The notes: generated by a model not told the origin, from the sequence alone. A stretch of 64,000 nt of DNA from Musa acuminata AAA Group (GCF_036884655.1 NC_088354.1:17989001-18053000), one strand, 5' to 3'. Positions 45,201 to 56,690 are shown, counted from the first letter of the stretch. Made by a program: numbers and translations.

Positions 45201-45888
45201 GCTTCTTTATATTTTGTGATTTTCATGTCTCAGGCTGCTGTTTCTGGACTCCAAAACCAGCCAATCATAAATGCAGTCATCGACGGGGATGATATTATAT
45301 ATAGAGACTATGTTGATATCAGTATAGCTGTTGGCACACCAAAGGTATGTTGATATCATGGAGTGTTCCATCAAGATTCAATAGTATGGTTGGGTTAATC
45401 AATTGTTAAATTTTTTTCAGGGCCTTGTGGTTCCAGTTATCAGGAATGCTGGTAGGTTGAATTTTGCGGGGATAGAGAAAGAGATCAATAACCTCGCAAA
45501 GAAGGCAAACAATGGGACAATATCAATTGATGAGATGGCTGGAGGCACATTTACGATTTCCAATGGAGGAGTCTATGGGAGTCTTTTGAGCACACCTATA
45601 ATCAACCCCCCACAAGTAATTCACCTAATTTGCAAACAGAGTTGTCTGTTCCATGTCTTGTGGCTTAACCCTGATGTGTCTGCATCTTTTCTGCAGTCTG
45701 CCATCTTAGGCATGCACTCCATAGTGTCCCGTCCGATGGTGGTCGATGGTAACATTATTCCGAGGCCGATGATGTATGTTGCTCTGACTTATGATCATCG
45801 GCTGATCGACGGTAGAGAGGCTGTATTCTTCCTGCGACGCATCAAGGATGTGGTTGAAGATCCTCGCCGGCTGCTTCTCGACTTATAG
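42228..45888 (+). CDS. DLST (ODO2-like): Dihydrolipoyl succinyltransferase, E2 of the 2-oxoglutarate dehydrogenase complex (13 coding exons)
   Basis: Mitochondrial E2 core enzyme of the TCA-cycle 2-oxoglutarate dehydrogenase: it moves succinyl from lipoyl-lysine to CoA. Exons: 42228-42269, 42751-42811, 42886-42913, 43005-43075, 43189-43263, 43547-43602, 43674-43718, 43821-44117, 44248-44342, 45063-45153, 45234-45344, 45421-45615, 45697-45888. All introns are GT-AG and phases agree, giving 1359 nt and 452 residues. Residues 1-~66 are Arg/Ser-rich, as a mitochondrial targeting peptide. The lipoyl domain is ~69-146 with [10 protein letters not shown] and the lipoyl Lys in ETDK (111). A Pro/Lys/Glu linker spans ~147-220. 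The catalytic domain is ~226-452 with DHRLIDG (His423, Asp427). There is no E1/E3-binding domain between, as is usual for DLST. Ends RRLLLDL. The small exons 2-4 of the presequence are the least certain part. Confidence 0.93.
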
Positions 45889-46110
45889 GCACATTCAATA
45901 CGGACAGCAGTATATCTTCTTTTTCTGTCACTGAATAATTTCCGCTTGAAACCAAAATTTTGATAGGCACAGCGTGTTTTGTCTTTTAATGCAAGTTCGG
46001 TGGCAGGTCTGTTCCTGACCAACGAAGTGCATGATGGCTTTCATAACTGTTGAAATTAAGTTGTATTATTTGAACTTGTCAATGAATTTGGATTCAGCAA
46101 TCATGTCAAA
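45889..46110 (+). other. Probable 3' UTR of the E2 gene
   Basis: T/A-rich sequence after the stop with poly(A)-signal-like AATGAA (about 46080). The true cleavage site cannot be fixed from sequence alone. Confidence 0.4.
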
Positions 46111-46231
46111 TAGTAAAGCAACTATTTTGAGCTGCATAACCGGAACTACAAGTTTTTGTCTGATAAAATATACGGTGTGGAATTGAAATATCACTTCGTT
46201 CAGCACCGGAATACCCTAGGCCTTTCCAGTT

Positions 46232-46579
46232 AGTTCAATGATGTTATGATTTCGAGTATGTCTAAATTTGTGTTCTTCCTCTTGTTTGATTTCACTCTTT
46301 TCGTAATAGATCTACATATGTTTGAGCCTTGACCAGAGATTTGACATCGCATTTTGGTAACAGCTTGAGATTAGTTCAATTGATGTTACGCTTTCAAGTA
46401 CGTCTAAATTGTGTTCTTCCACTTGTTTGATTTCACTCTTTCCGTGATAGATCTATATATGTTTGAGCCTCGATCAAGAGATTTGGCATCGCATTTTGGT
46501 AACAGAGCTTGAGATTAGTTCAATGATGTTGTGTATGTTTGAGCCTTCATCAAGAGATTTGACATCGCATTTCGGTAAC
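46232..46579. repeat. Tandem repeat of about 145 bp downstream of the E2 gene
   Basis: Two full units and a shorter third share TGTTTGATTTCACTCTTT, TATGTTTGAGCCT and GACATCGCATTT, GGTAACAGCTT. Further short GGTAACAGCTTT pieces continue to about 46735. Confidence 0.8.
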
Positions 46580-46748
46580 AGCTTTAGATTTTTCTCTGGC
46601 CTCGGAGTGATGGGATGTCTGATATTTGTTTCTTTTCTTTCTCTCATATTAGATTTTTCGGTAACAGCTTTCGGTAACAGCTTTAGCTTTAGATTTTGCT
46701 TTTCTTTCTCGCATTTCGGTAACATCGCATTTCTTTTCTTTCTCTCAT

Positions 46749-46785
46749 GTTATCCGGTTATTTAATCCGGCCATCACCGGATAAC
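46749..46785. repeat. Short inverted repeat
   Basis: GTTATCCGG (46749-46757) and CCGGATAAC (46777-46785) are perfect 9-bp arms around a 19-bp spacer. Confidence 0.6.
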
Positions 46786-47800
46786 AGCTTTAATCCGGTG
46801 ACGTGTATCCCACTAATTCACCAGGTCCGGGTGCGTTGCTGGCCGTCGGGAACATACAACGATTGGACTTCACTGATGGTGGTGGCATCTGCACCCTCCT
46901 GCTGTAGAGTACCACTGCGATTCGTAGTGCGCCATCCACGATGGTATCAGTTCAACGTGCCATGTATTGTATCGAAGCGGTGGTTCGATGATCACCCCAA
47001 CATTCATTTAATGAACGAGTGCAAGAAAGCAGGATGGCAGGATGTAGTACCGGACCGATCAGCAGCTGTCAGGCACACATCCACTTGGTTCGTGGCCGAC
47101 AACGAATCAACGGTACCGCCACGACATGAAAACGTCCAACGATCCATTTAAAGGAGCATAGTACAAACCACACCATTCGAGGAATCAAATGTAACCACAG
47201 TTGACATTTGGTTTTTAGATATATGGATCTGGAACCAATCCTCTTATTTCATGTCAGAGAGAGGCGTTCGATCCTAACATCAATTAGAGGCTCCAGCAAG
47301 CAAACAAGGAAGTGGATTTAAGTCATCAGGAGGGAGGGAAGACATGGTATGTTTCAACTCACCATCAGGCTGATCACAACTAATGATAGAGAGAGATCAC
47401 AGTTGAAATAGCAAGCACGACTAACTGATACACGAACGAAGATCCCAGAAATAAATTGGATCAACCATCAAACACAAGGACATGGCCATTCGAATAACAA
47501 AGAAAGTATGCTTTCCTTTCCCACCCTTGTCGTCCATATAAGCTGTTTTCCAAACAATTCTGTGCTGATCTTTTCTACGTTAACCATTTTTCACTCCAAT
47601 TTTTTATGGTCAAACAAAGAGTAGGACATCCAAAGCGTATCATGGGTCTCGTGAACCACAGGGGGTATTGATTATTGATTTCTCATTATTCACTGATGCA
47701 CCACATGAGAAGGTCTGATGTAACTTGGATGATCCATCAAATGCGTGAAATCATTACTTTTTTTTTTAATTCTACAAGAACGTTTGAGTAAGTTATATCT
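46786..47800. other. Intergenic DNA, nothing recognised
   Basis: Mixed composition; the 46790-47150 part is GC-richer and open on the plus strand for 134 codons, but the predicted protein is unlike anything I know. No element ends are seen. Confidence 0.5.
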
Positions 47801-47805
47801 CACCT

Positions 47806-48895
47806 TTATACATCAATCCTGTGTTCTTCAGCTTTTAGGATCTCTTTTCTGTCCTTTTGTCTTTTTCCTAGTTTCTCTTCCTTCGATCTCCTTTTCTTGG
47901 AATGACACTTTCTTGAACTCCTTGTCCGGCACAACCTAGTTTCTGCATCAGAATCATTACAAGTAGGTTGGTTTCTCACCATCTTGGGAAGAGAAACCAT
48001 GTTATTGACTCACTATCAGAATTCATCAGAATCTCAGGGCCAATAACATGGTTTTCCCATTCTTCCTTCACCCGCACATCATGACTTGGCGAGTCACCAT
48101 CTTTGATCAGAACATGTCTGTGAAAGATATGGACCAGCTTCATCCCATTCTTGAACCTACAGAGCAAAAACCATGATTATGTATACTTGCAAAGGTAGAT
48201 GCATCAGGTAACAAGTAGGTTGGTTTCTCACCATCTTGGGAAGAGAAACCATGTTATTGACTCACTATCAGAATTCATCAGAATCTCAGGGCCAATAACA
48301 TGGTTTTCCCATTCTTCCTTCACCCGCACATCATGACTTGGCGAGTCACCATCTTGATCAGAACATGTCTGTGAAAGATATGGACCAGCTTCATCCCATT
48401 CTTGAACCTACAGAGCAAAAACCATGATTATGTATACTTGCAAAGGTAGATGCATCAGGTAACAACTATGCGCCTAGGTGCTACCATAAATATCTAGAAT
48501 GCTCTTAACCATCTCGAGGATAACAACTATGAGGCATACGGTAAAATAATTTATAACCTCGAGTGAAGAAACTCTTCGACTTGTGTGTCTCTAAGACCAT
48601 CATCTTCATGCGTGCAGCAGTCTTCCGGATCTTGTTTGCTTGATGGCCATGGGATGGCAGTTTTCTTGTTCTCCTGCTTGTGCCTTGAGCTAGAAACCCA
48701 TATGTGGTGAATTTGTGTGATGCTTCCCGCCCCTACTTTTGCGTCTGTGTTTCTTGGATCTATCCTCAAGCTTAGCTTCCAACTCCAATTCCTGCTTCCG
48801 AGCTCACCACATTTCAGTAACGTCAACAGTTCGATTTGCTGATGAAGAACAGAGGGCATCAATAAAATTAACAAAGATAAATGAAATAAATACAT
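47806..48895 (-). pseudogene. Broken gene for an unrecognised charged protein
   Basis: Minus-strand pieces look like exons of one Lys/Arg/Glu-rich protein. A frame near 48790-48680 reads QELELEAKLEDRSKKHRRKS. A different frame at 48640-48545 reads EDDGLRDTQVEEFLHSR. After a GT..AG-like gap, 48410-48230 reads VQEWDEAGPYLSQTC and VKEEWENHVIGPEIL, and 47990-47810 is a basic stretch with RSSRKCHSKKRRSKEEK. The frame changes between pieces, and the 252-bp tandem duplication copies the middle exon, so I call it a pseudogene. I do not recognise the family; a nuclear Lys/Arg-rich protein is a guess. Confidence 0.45.
47959..48461. repeat. Tandem duplication, 252 bp
   Basis: 47959-48210 is repeated at 48211-48461 with a single visible difference, CATCTTTGATC against CATCTTGATC. 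The unit contains the VKEEWENHVIGPEIL exon. Confidence 0.95.
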
Positions 48896-48900
48896 ATTAC

Positions 48901-49336
48901 ATCAAAAAAAACCTTCAGGTATTTCTTTAAGAAATAGATTATATTAGATTGGAATATAAAAAATAGCACTTGCAGCTCCACTACATGATTTGCTAAGTGG
49001 TTGGTCATGGTTTCTCAGAATCATGATTAAATTAGACACTAATTAACAATTTAACTAAATGGACTTTATCAGTATGCTCATGGAAGAAGACATTTACTTT
49101 TCAAAAATTTACAATCTTCATGCTTGTTATCCTTGTGCTTTGGTCTAGCAAGTAACACCAGGAGAACAAGAGGGCAGATGAGACTGGCTGTGATCTGACT
49201 CATAAACCTGGCTGATCTACCATCTCCCAATTTCAGTGGACATAATATCACAGAAAAAGCATTCAGCTCCCAACATCAAACACGCTAAAGCCCTTTTATT
49301 TATATACGTATATCATTTGAGTCAGCTGCATATGTG
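48901..49336. other. Intergenic DNA, nothing recognised
   Basis: No supported ORF or element up to the target duplication of element G. Confidence 0.6.
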
Positions 49337-49341
49337 TATAT

Positions 49342-49493
49342 TGTTGGAAAAGATAGAAGATAAGAATAATTATCGAAGAAGCTTGATTGCATTCATATGT
49401 CCCTCTCCTATTTATACAGGTTAGGAGGGAGGATTTCCCTCAACAGAGTAGAGAGATTTCCTCATATAGTTAGGGAAATCTTATCTGCTATCA
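49342..49493 (-). repeat. 3' LTR of G
   Basis: TGTTGGAAAAGATAG to ATCTGCTATCA (plus-strand reading). 152 bp; it lacks about 22 bp that lie between two CAACAGA repeats in the right copy. Confidence 0.95.
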
Positions 49494-49499
49494 TGCCCC

Positions 49500-51520
49500 C
49501 GTAAGATGGTGCTCCTATCAAGGACATCAATCTTGGATCGATGTAATGTAAAAAGGTGACGAGCGAGAGGCTTCGTGAGTGAGTCGGCTAACTGATCAGC
49601 CGAATGGACATGAGATACTCGTAGTTGAAGGCGGACAACTTGATCTCGCACAAAATGGAAGTCGATAGCAATATGTTTCATGCGGGAGTGGAACACCGGA
49701 TTAGCATACAGATAGGTAGCTCCGACATTGTCACAATATATTATAGGAGTGGAGTTGATGTTGAGTTCTTTGAGCAGATTTGTGACCCAATTGAGTTTTG
49801 CAGTGGCAGTGACGATGGCATGGTATTCAGCTTCAGTTGTAGACCGTGTGACTATCTTTTGCTTTTTAGAACTCCAACTGATTGGATTAGCGCCAAGGAA
49901 GATAATATACCCCGATGTGGATGTTCGATCATCAAAGTTTCCTGCCCAATCAACATCGGTAAAGGCATGAAGCTGAAGTGGAGAGTGTTAACAAAGAAAG
50001 ACACCATGATTGAGGGTCCCCTTAAGATATCGTAGGATTCGTTTGACCGCAGACCAGTGCATAGTAGACGGCCTCTGCATAAACTATGATAATTTGTTGA
50101 CTGCAAATGAGATGTCGGGACGGGTGAGAGCTAAGTACTATAGGGAACCAACGACTTGTCGGTATTGAGTGGGTTCCGTAGCAGGACTTCTATCAGATAA
50201 TTTGAGAGAGCCACTAGCAGATAGAGGAGTTGTAACCACATTTGTGTCCTGCATGTTTGTTTTGAATAATAAATCTTGAATGTACTTTCTTTGTGACAGA
50301 AAGAGACCAGAAGATGTGAATGTAGCCTTGACACCTAGAAAGTAGTTCAGGGGTCCTAGATTTTTAAGCGAGAATCGATCTGCCAACTGTTTGATGAACG
50401 ATTGGATTTCTACGGGGTTGTTGCATGTGACAATGATGTCATCCACATATATCAGAATATATATTGTGTCGCTATGGAGTTATCTCAAAAATAACGAGGA
50501 ATCAGATTTAGAGTTGAGAAAGCCAACTGAAGTCAGAAAAGAGCCAAGTTCTGTGTACCAAGCTCTTGGAGCCTAACGAAGTCCATAAATAACTTTTCGA
50601 AGTTTGCAGACATGCCTTGGATACTAAGGATGAGTGAAACCAAGAGGTTGTGGCATAAAAACATCTTCAGTTAGAATCTCTTGTAAACAAGCATTATTAA
50701 CATCCAATTGGCATAATTGCCAGCCCTTAGTGGTGGCCAAACTCAGGATAAGTCTGATTGTAGTGGGTTTAACAACGGGACTAAATGTCTCAGTGAAATC
50801 AACTATAGGTCTTTGATGAAACCCTTTGGCGACGAGGCGTGCCTTATATCGGGCAATAGAGCCATCGGGGTTCCACTTAACTTGAAAAACCCACTTACAC
50901 CCAATGATGTTTTGTGTATAATGAAAGGGTACTAGATCCCATGATAAGTTATGGAGGAGGGCATTATATTCCTCACACATGGCGGTACGCCAATGCGAAA
51001 ATTTTTGAGCTTAAGTGAAGGTGGTGGGTTCAACGGTGGTGGATGATGAATCCATGATAGTATGAAGATCAAGGACTTGATGCGGTTTGAAAATACCACT
51101 CTTAGAGCGTGTGGTCATAGGATGGTTGGAGACTACGGGACCGTGAGGTTGTGTTGTTGGAGGAAGCGGTTGAGAGTCATTGACACAGGCCAGGTCAGGT
51201 GGAGGTACATCAGGGTCACTTGGCCGAGAAGGAGTTAAAGATAAAAATTGTGATCCTGAACCAAGTACCCCAATAGTTGGAAAAGAAAGAAGTGGAGTAA
51301 GAATGGAGGGAATGGGCAATTGCTAAACCAGAGGAGTGGAATAGTGTGGATCAGAACTGGACGATGTCATGGGAGGCTCGTCTGGTTGGATCGGAGGTAT
51401 ACTCCAATGAGGAATGGCTAATGAGGTGGTCTGCATGGTAAGAGAGGTATGGTTTTGAAAAGCGAAGACAGATTCAACAAAAATAGCATGACGTGATATA
51501 AAAATTTTGTGAGTGTAGAG
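49500..51520 (-). pseudogene. RT and RNase H of G
   Basis: The RT frame at 50980-50624 reads [19 protein letters not shown] and [12 protein letters not shown]. The active-site segment YMDDIIVTCNN is at about 50450, and RNase H with [17 protein letters not shown] and [13 protein letters not shown] is at 49696-49481. Frames change several times and stops intervene. The part from 51520 to 50990 is the variable integrase-RT linker (Ser/Pro/Thr rich). Confidence 0.88.
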
Positions 51521-51524
51521 ATTA

Positions 51525-51893
51525 TGTTAGAACCCATGCAGATTCTAAACTTAGGGTTGATCTCTTTAGGGGATCGGCCTCCTTGAAACTCTATAGGAGT
51601 TCCTCCCTCCAAGTTGCTGCTCAAAGGTTGTAGAAAAGATTCATCTATTGCTTATCAAAAGAGGATGAATACATGGCTATTTATAGGGTTTCTAAACCCT
51701 AACTCATAATATGACTCCTACTCAATTAAGACTCCTACTCAAGACTCATATTCCTTTACAACTCTTAATTCTTCTTTAAGAAATAACCTCCAAACCCTAG
51801 CTGGCCTCTTCACATCTTTAATAGGGGTCAGTTTAGGTAGATTTTACATGAATGCCTCTCTTAATTGGGACTCTCCTAGCTAGAGTCCTGACA
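51525..51893 (-). repeat. Solo LTR of a different family inside G
   Basis: On the minus strand it runs TGTCAGGACTC to GGGTTCTAACA, about 369 bp, with a TATA box (CCCTATAAATAGCC at about 51680-51690). ATTAT occurs on both sides (51521-51525 and 51895-51899). Removing it restores the G reading frame across the join (HYYN before, LYTHKIFISRH after), which proves it is an insertion. No internal retrotransposon sequence is present. Confidence 0.85.
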
Positions 51894-51899
51894 TATTAT

Positions 51900-53100
51900 A
51901 GTAGTGGAAAGCATTATGTTCAAGAGAGTAACCTATAAAAACGTAAGGATTATATTGTGATGTTAACTTATGAAAGGCATAGGGACAACCATGGATAACA
52001 TAGACAACCAAATACTAAGTTTATGAAGGTTTGAGGGTTTGTGAAATAGTGTGTCAAAAGGGGATTGGTATTGTAGGACTGGTGTAGGCATTCTATTAAT
52101 AAGGTAGACGACAGTTTAAAAGGCTGTCGTCCAAAAGTTTAAAGGTATGGAGGCTTGATGGAGAAGTGTGAGCCCAGTTTCTACTATATGCCGATGTTTG
52201 CGTTCGGCGGAGCCAACAAGTTGAGGAGTATACCAAGGAGACTTGAGGTGTTGGATACCACAAGCTGAGAGATATGATGCTAGGGCTTGATATTCACTGC
52301 CACCATCAGAGTAAACCGTTTTGATAGTAGACTGAAAGTGGTTTTCGACCAACTTTCAAAAAGTGGGTAAGATGGTCGAAACATCAGATTTATGGTGAAG
52401 AGGATATAACCATGTATACTTAGTGAAGTGATCTACAAAAATGACATAAAATCTGAATTTATCAAAAGACAGGATTGGAGTAGGGCCCCAAACATCTGTA
52501 TAAATAATTTTAAATGGTTTAGAGGTGGAAATGGAAGATGAGCCAAATGGCTGTCGATGACTTTTATTACTAAGACATGCATCACAATGCAGTATAGAAC
52601 TATATGATTTAAAAATAGGAAGAGAGAAACGAGAAAGTAATTTTTGCTGAATAAGGGACGAGGGATGACCAAGACGACGATGCCACACATCAACTGGAGT
52701 CGCAACGAAAGAATGAACAGTGGGCTGGATTATTTATGGAGCTAACGACCATACATAAATGTTGCCTCTATTCGGGCCCTCGACCAAGGATGCCCCCGTG
52801 CTCAAGTCCTTAACAAGAAAGGAATCAGGAAAGAATTCAATTGAAGTATTGTTATTTTTGCAAAATTGAGAAACAGAAATGAGGTTGCGTTTAATATTAG
52901 GGGCACATAAAATATCATCGAGTGTAAATGTGGTAGTATAAGAAGTAAGCGTTGTGGAACTAGTATGAGTTATAGGAAGGCCTTTACCGTCACCGATGAT
53001 GATATCTTCATCGCCACCATAGGGATTGTGGAGAGACAAATTATGAAGATCAGAAGTGATGTGATGGGATGCTCCAGAGTCCACAATCCAATTGGGCTGG
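51900..53100 (-). pseudogene. Protease and integrase of G
   Basis: Protease at 53084: MDSGASHHITSDL, with D-S-G intact. The pre-integrase WHRRLGHPSSLIQQK and the Cys pair of CDACLSNKSHRQPF are at 52688-52550. Integrase core YTDVWGPTP, VDHFTKYTWLY, YSDGGSEY and SAERKHRHIVETG are at 52510-52150. Frameshifts at about 52355 and beyond. Confidence 0.88.
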
Positions 53101-53125
53101 CTAGTTGTCGGAGTAGTGAGGAGAT

Positions 53126-53979
53126 TTACGTGAGGCCAGTGTGACTGAGTATGAAGGTGGGGTTAAGACCGACAAACTTTAGCGGAGTATTCGATTTTAT
53201 CACACAGTTGGCAAACGACCCGTCGTTGTTGACTTGAAGGGGCAGGATGCCAAGGCGGACGAGTATTGGAGTTGCCACTTTGCGAGAAGTTATGATTAGG
53301 AGGATAAGGGGGGTGTTGCGTGGGACCCATAGGATCAAGAATACCTTTGATGATGTTCGGAGGGTACCGAGTGTTCTTCCTCTTAGACTTATAACTGACT
53401 TGAGCTGTGATAGATGGTCCAGGCAGTTTGTCCGCATGCTTCAAATACATCTCATAGTCAGTCAACTTGTCATAGAGTTCTTCAAAGGAGACTGGCGAGT
53501 CGTGTGCCCGAATTGTAGCTGTCAATTCCTTGTAGTCGTCTCCAATACCATTTAGGGTATGGATGATGATCTCCTCATCACATAGGGAATGACCTATCAA
53601 AGCCAAGTCAACGATGATAACTTTGATATTTTGTAAATAATCAATGATAGTACTTTCCTCTTATTTGGTCACCATCAACTTGGTTAGAAGACTGAGCTTG
53701 CGACTACGCAAATGATTCGCCAAGGTTGGTTGCAGTTTAGACCACGCATCGGTAGCAGTCACACATGCAAAAATCAATGGAGCGACGGATCCAGCCTAGC
53801 AAGTCGTATCCAAATAAGAGATTAGAAAATTGAGCCCGCCAGGACGCATAGTTGCCACCCTTTGATAATTTGAAAGGGATTAGCATGGCAGCATTGATGG
53901 AGATAAGCCCTGTAGGAGAAGAATTGTGAGTCCCTACAGAAATAGGAACTGGAATATCAGAAGAAGATAATGAAGACAT
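53126..53979 (-). pseudogene. gag of G
   Basis: Starts MSSLSSSDIPVPISV at 53979. GGNYASWRAQFSNLLFGYDL is the Gag-like domain. A frameshift at about 53760 and a stop at 53660 follow. The second half (53606-53163) reads SLCDEEIIIHTLNGIGDDYK and ends in a zinc knuckle in which the His is lost (CQLCDKIEYSAKVC). Confidence 0.88.
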
Positions 53980-54059
53980 CGTAGCCCCCTTTTTTACTTT
54001 ATTTTATTTTTTCTTTTACAGTAGGACTTCACGAAAGGTGGAGGAAATGGGGGAGGAAA

Positions 54060-54430
54060 TGAGTGAGAAGAGTAGCTGCTGCTGCAGATCTCTGCAGCTA
54101 CGGTTACGGCTGTGGCTGTGGCTACGGCAGCGACTGCGGCGGAAGCTGCAGCGATGAGGAAGCTGCAGCGATGCTCAAGGAAACTGCAGCGGGAGAAATC
54201 TGCGAGAAATCTACAGCGATGCAGCGGCTGCGGCTGCGGCTGCGGCAGAAGCTGCAGCAGATGAGGAAGCTGCAGCGATGCTCAAGGAAACTGCAGCGGG
54301 AAAAATCTGCGAGAAATCTGCAGCGATGCAGCGGTTGCGGCTGCGGCGGAAGCTGCAGCAGATGAGGAAGCTATAGCGATGCTCAAGGAAACAGCAGCGG
54401 GAGAAATCTGCGAGAAATCTGCAGCGATCT
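54060..54430. repeat. GC-rich tandem repeat in the leader of G
   Basis: Units of about 107 bp (54162-54268), 101 bp (54269-54369) and a partial (54370-54430) share GCTGCAGCGATGCTCAAGGA and GAGAAATCTGCAGCGATGC. Between them are short CTGCGG/GCAGC runs. It lies between PBS and gag. Confidence 0.9.
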
Positions 54431-54687
54431 AGTTGAGGAAGAAGACACCGCCGTTAAGGAGGCAGTGGGAGAAGGACAGGTCGTGATCTAGTTGTTGAAG
54501 GAGGGTGCATCCACCGTTCACTTATGGAGAGGAAGCCGCAGCATCCACTGTTCTCCATGGAAAAACGCCGCAGCAATGAAGATGCCGCCAACGCCGGGTG
54601 CGGTCACGGTGGGAGCAGTGACAGAGGGAGGGAGCGGCTGGAGTCGCGACCGAGGAAGCTGGTCCACTTCTAAGAGAGCCTTCACGG

Positions 54688-54704
54688 CGAGAGCTCTGAT
54701 ACCA
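54688..54704 (-). other. Primer-binding site of G
   Basis: The minus strand reads TGGTATCAGAGCTCTCG directly after the 5' LTR; the first 12 bases pair with initiator tRNA-Met. Confidence 0.92.
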
Positions 54705-54878
54705 TGTTGGAAAAGATAGAAGACAAGAATAATTATCGAAGAAGCTTGACTGCATTCATATGTCCCTCTCCTATTTATACAGGTTAGGAGGGAGGAGTTC
54801 CCTCAACAGATTAGAGGATTTCTCTCAACAGAGAAGAGAGATTTCCTCATATAGTTAGGAAAATCTTATCTGCTATCA
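54705..54878 (-). repeat. 5' LTR of G
   Basis: 174 bp; nearly identical to the left copy apart from the 22-bp length difference. Confidence 0.95.
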
Positions 54879-54883
54879 TATAT

Positions 54884-55600
54884 CACGTACGTGCAGACAC
54901 AACAATCATGCATGCATGCTAGCACATACATGAACTTTCATGTGTAAAATAATATCACAATCAATGAGGCTCGCGCCAGCAAGGTCTGAGGGTCAATGTA
55001 ACTTTGCTCTTGCAAACAAAGAGACTATTTCCATTGTTGAACTTTGGTTGTCTAGGTCGTAAAGAATCATGTATATACACATAATACATACTAGCTGCCA
55101 ATTTATGCCTCATGAAAGATACATGCCTAAGTAAACTGCAAGAATAATTGCCCAAATTTAATTTCTGAGACTTCCATCATAAAATAACAATATCAAAAAA
55201 TGAAACAACATCAAAACACGTAAAAACCCAACCAACATGCATTCTCTATTAAAAAAAAAGATAAGACATCAAGAACTATATGACTCCCAAATCTTATCAA
55301 TTTCGTTATTTTTATCGTAGGTAAATTACTTAAAACAAAAATATAGCACTTCCATATGCGGCATATTCTCTATAATCATGTTAGGGCTTTGAATACGATG
55401 AGAGAATTCACAAGCAACAATGAATTGGTAAGATATAGTGTCACTCGATTTGCTACTTCTTGACGTTATAGAGCGTGCATCATCAAAAACATAAGATGAG
55501 AAACATGTTTACCTCGAAGAAATTGATGACAAACAAATGAGCAAAAGAAGCGAAAGACAAGAAGGCCAGTGTTATCATTTTAATATCATCCTTTTGGAAT
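54884..55600. other. Intergenic DNA, nothing recognised
   Basis: AT-rich, no supported gene. Confidence 0.6.
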
Positions 55601-56690
55601 CTTATAGTTTATATATTAAAGGTAATGGGCTCTCTTGTTCGAGTCATTTGGTTGACAGATAATGAAAAGAAGTCTACAATGAGATATATTTATGAGGCTA
55701 TGGATAAAACAAATGAGACGATTCAAAAGTTTTTGATTGAACTAAAGAAAAGTACAAGAAAATATTTACAATCATTAATGTAAGATGAAATTATAAACTT
55801 CATCGTCCGTTACATACAACACGATATTATTTAAACATAGAATTCTTTTATGAGAACATTTACATTGAGTTTGATACAGAAGTTATAAATGGGTTATATC
55901 AGTGCATTGCAAGTTTGATTCTAAACCTTGAGGTGCAAGTTAAGAAAATATGTGAATTATTTTTATATAATAATACTAATGATTTTTTTAAAATTATATT
56001 GACAGTTTAATCTAGGACAACTACATTCCCAAGTATTAATAAATTGATATAATTAATTATATATATTATTATTAATAATAAAGTAAATGTTGCAAATGAA
56101 TGATGAAATCTATTTGGAAATTCAACCCCAAACTTACAGCAATTAGTGAGTGAAACTAAATTGTCTTTGAGAATATAAGGATAACATAATATTTTTATTT
56201 CAATTAATCTATTCTTTTTTAGATAAATGTATTAATATATTTTCAAATTATATGACATGACAGATTCAGACAAAGAGAAGAAATCGATCAGAGCATCAAT
56301 GATTACATGATTTTGTTCATATAAAGGATACTCAAGCATTGAAGGTTCGTCAAGATTTACGAAATAATATTGATCCAATCTCATTACAAGATATTAATGA
56401 TTCAAATGAGTGGTCGGTAAAGAGAGAAATGGGTGCGAACTTGTAAGATACCGAAGATGAGCTTATATTTGAAGATGACAACTTGACATAGAGAGATGTG
56501 ACAAGAGCCTCAAGTGTTAGAGAATTACAGATATATACAAGGTAGATGATGAAAAAAAGTGAGTGCAAAAGCTTCAAGCTTATCTCCCACCATTGTCGAA
56601 GAGGAGGATAATTTGTTTGATAAAGATGAACGAGAGAAATTTGATCCAAAACTTTATAGTTTTAAGTCTTTTAACATTTTTGTTCTTGGA
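55600..56690 (+). pseudogene. Degenerate hAT-family transposase
   Basis: Plus-strand pieces keep hallmarks of plant hAT transposases. At 55630-55720 it reads VRVIWLTDNEKKSTMRYIY and EAMDKTNETI, like the central region before the dimerisation domain. At 56274-56420 it reads KRRNRSEHQ*LHDFVHIKD and IDPISLQDINDSNEW, the C-terminal hAT dimerisation signature and the acidic tail (TEDELIFEDDNLT). Stops and missing segments are frequent, and I see no terminal inverted repeats. In the family this enzyme moves DNA transposons with 8-bp target duplications; this copy cannot. Confidence 0.75.

Larger units (their letters stand above)
49342..54878 (-). mobile_element. Ale/Retrofit-like copia element G
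   Basis: 5537 bp, flanked by TATAT (49337-49341 and 54879-54883). Short LTRs (152 and 174 bp), an initiator-Met PBS next to the right LTR and a polypurine tract (minus ACGGGGGCA) next to the left one fix the minus orientation. Gag, PR, IN, RT and RH pieces follow in copia order with many frameshifts. Short LTRs and phrases such as HHITSDLHNLSLHNPY and GIQHLKSPWYTPQ suit the Ale/Retrofit lineage. A solo LTR of another family sits inside (51525-51893). Confidence 0.93.

Noticed and set aside
46747..47151. 134-codon plus ORF as a gene
   Set aside because: Starts inside repeat debris, has no recognisable motif, and codes a Cys/Trp-scattered protein typical of chance frames in GC-richer DNA.
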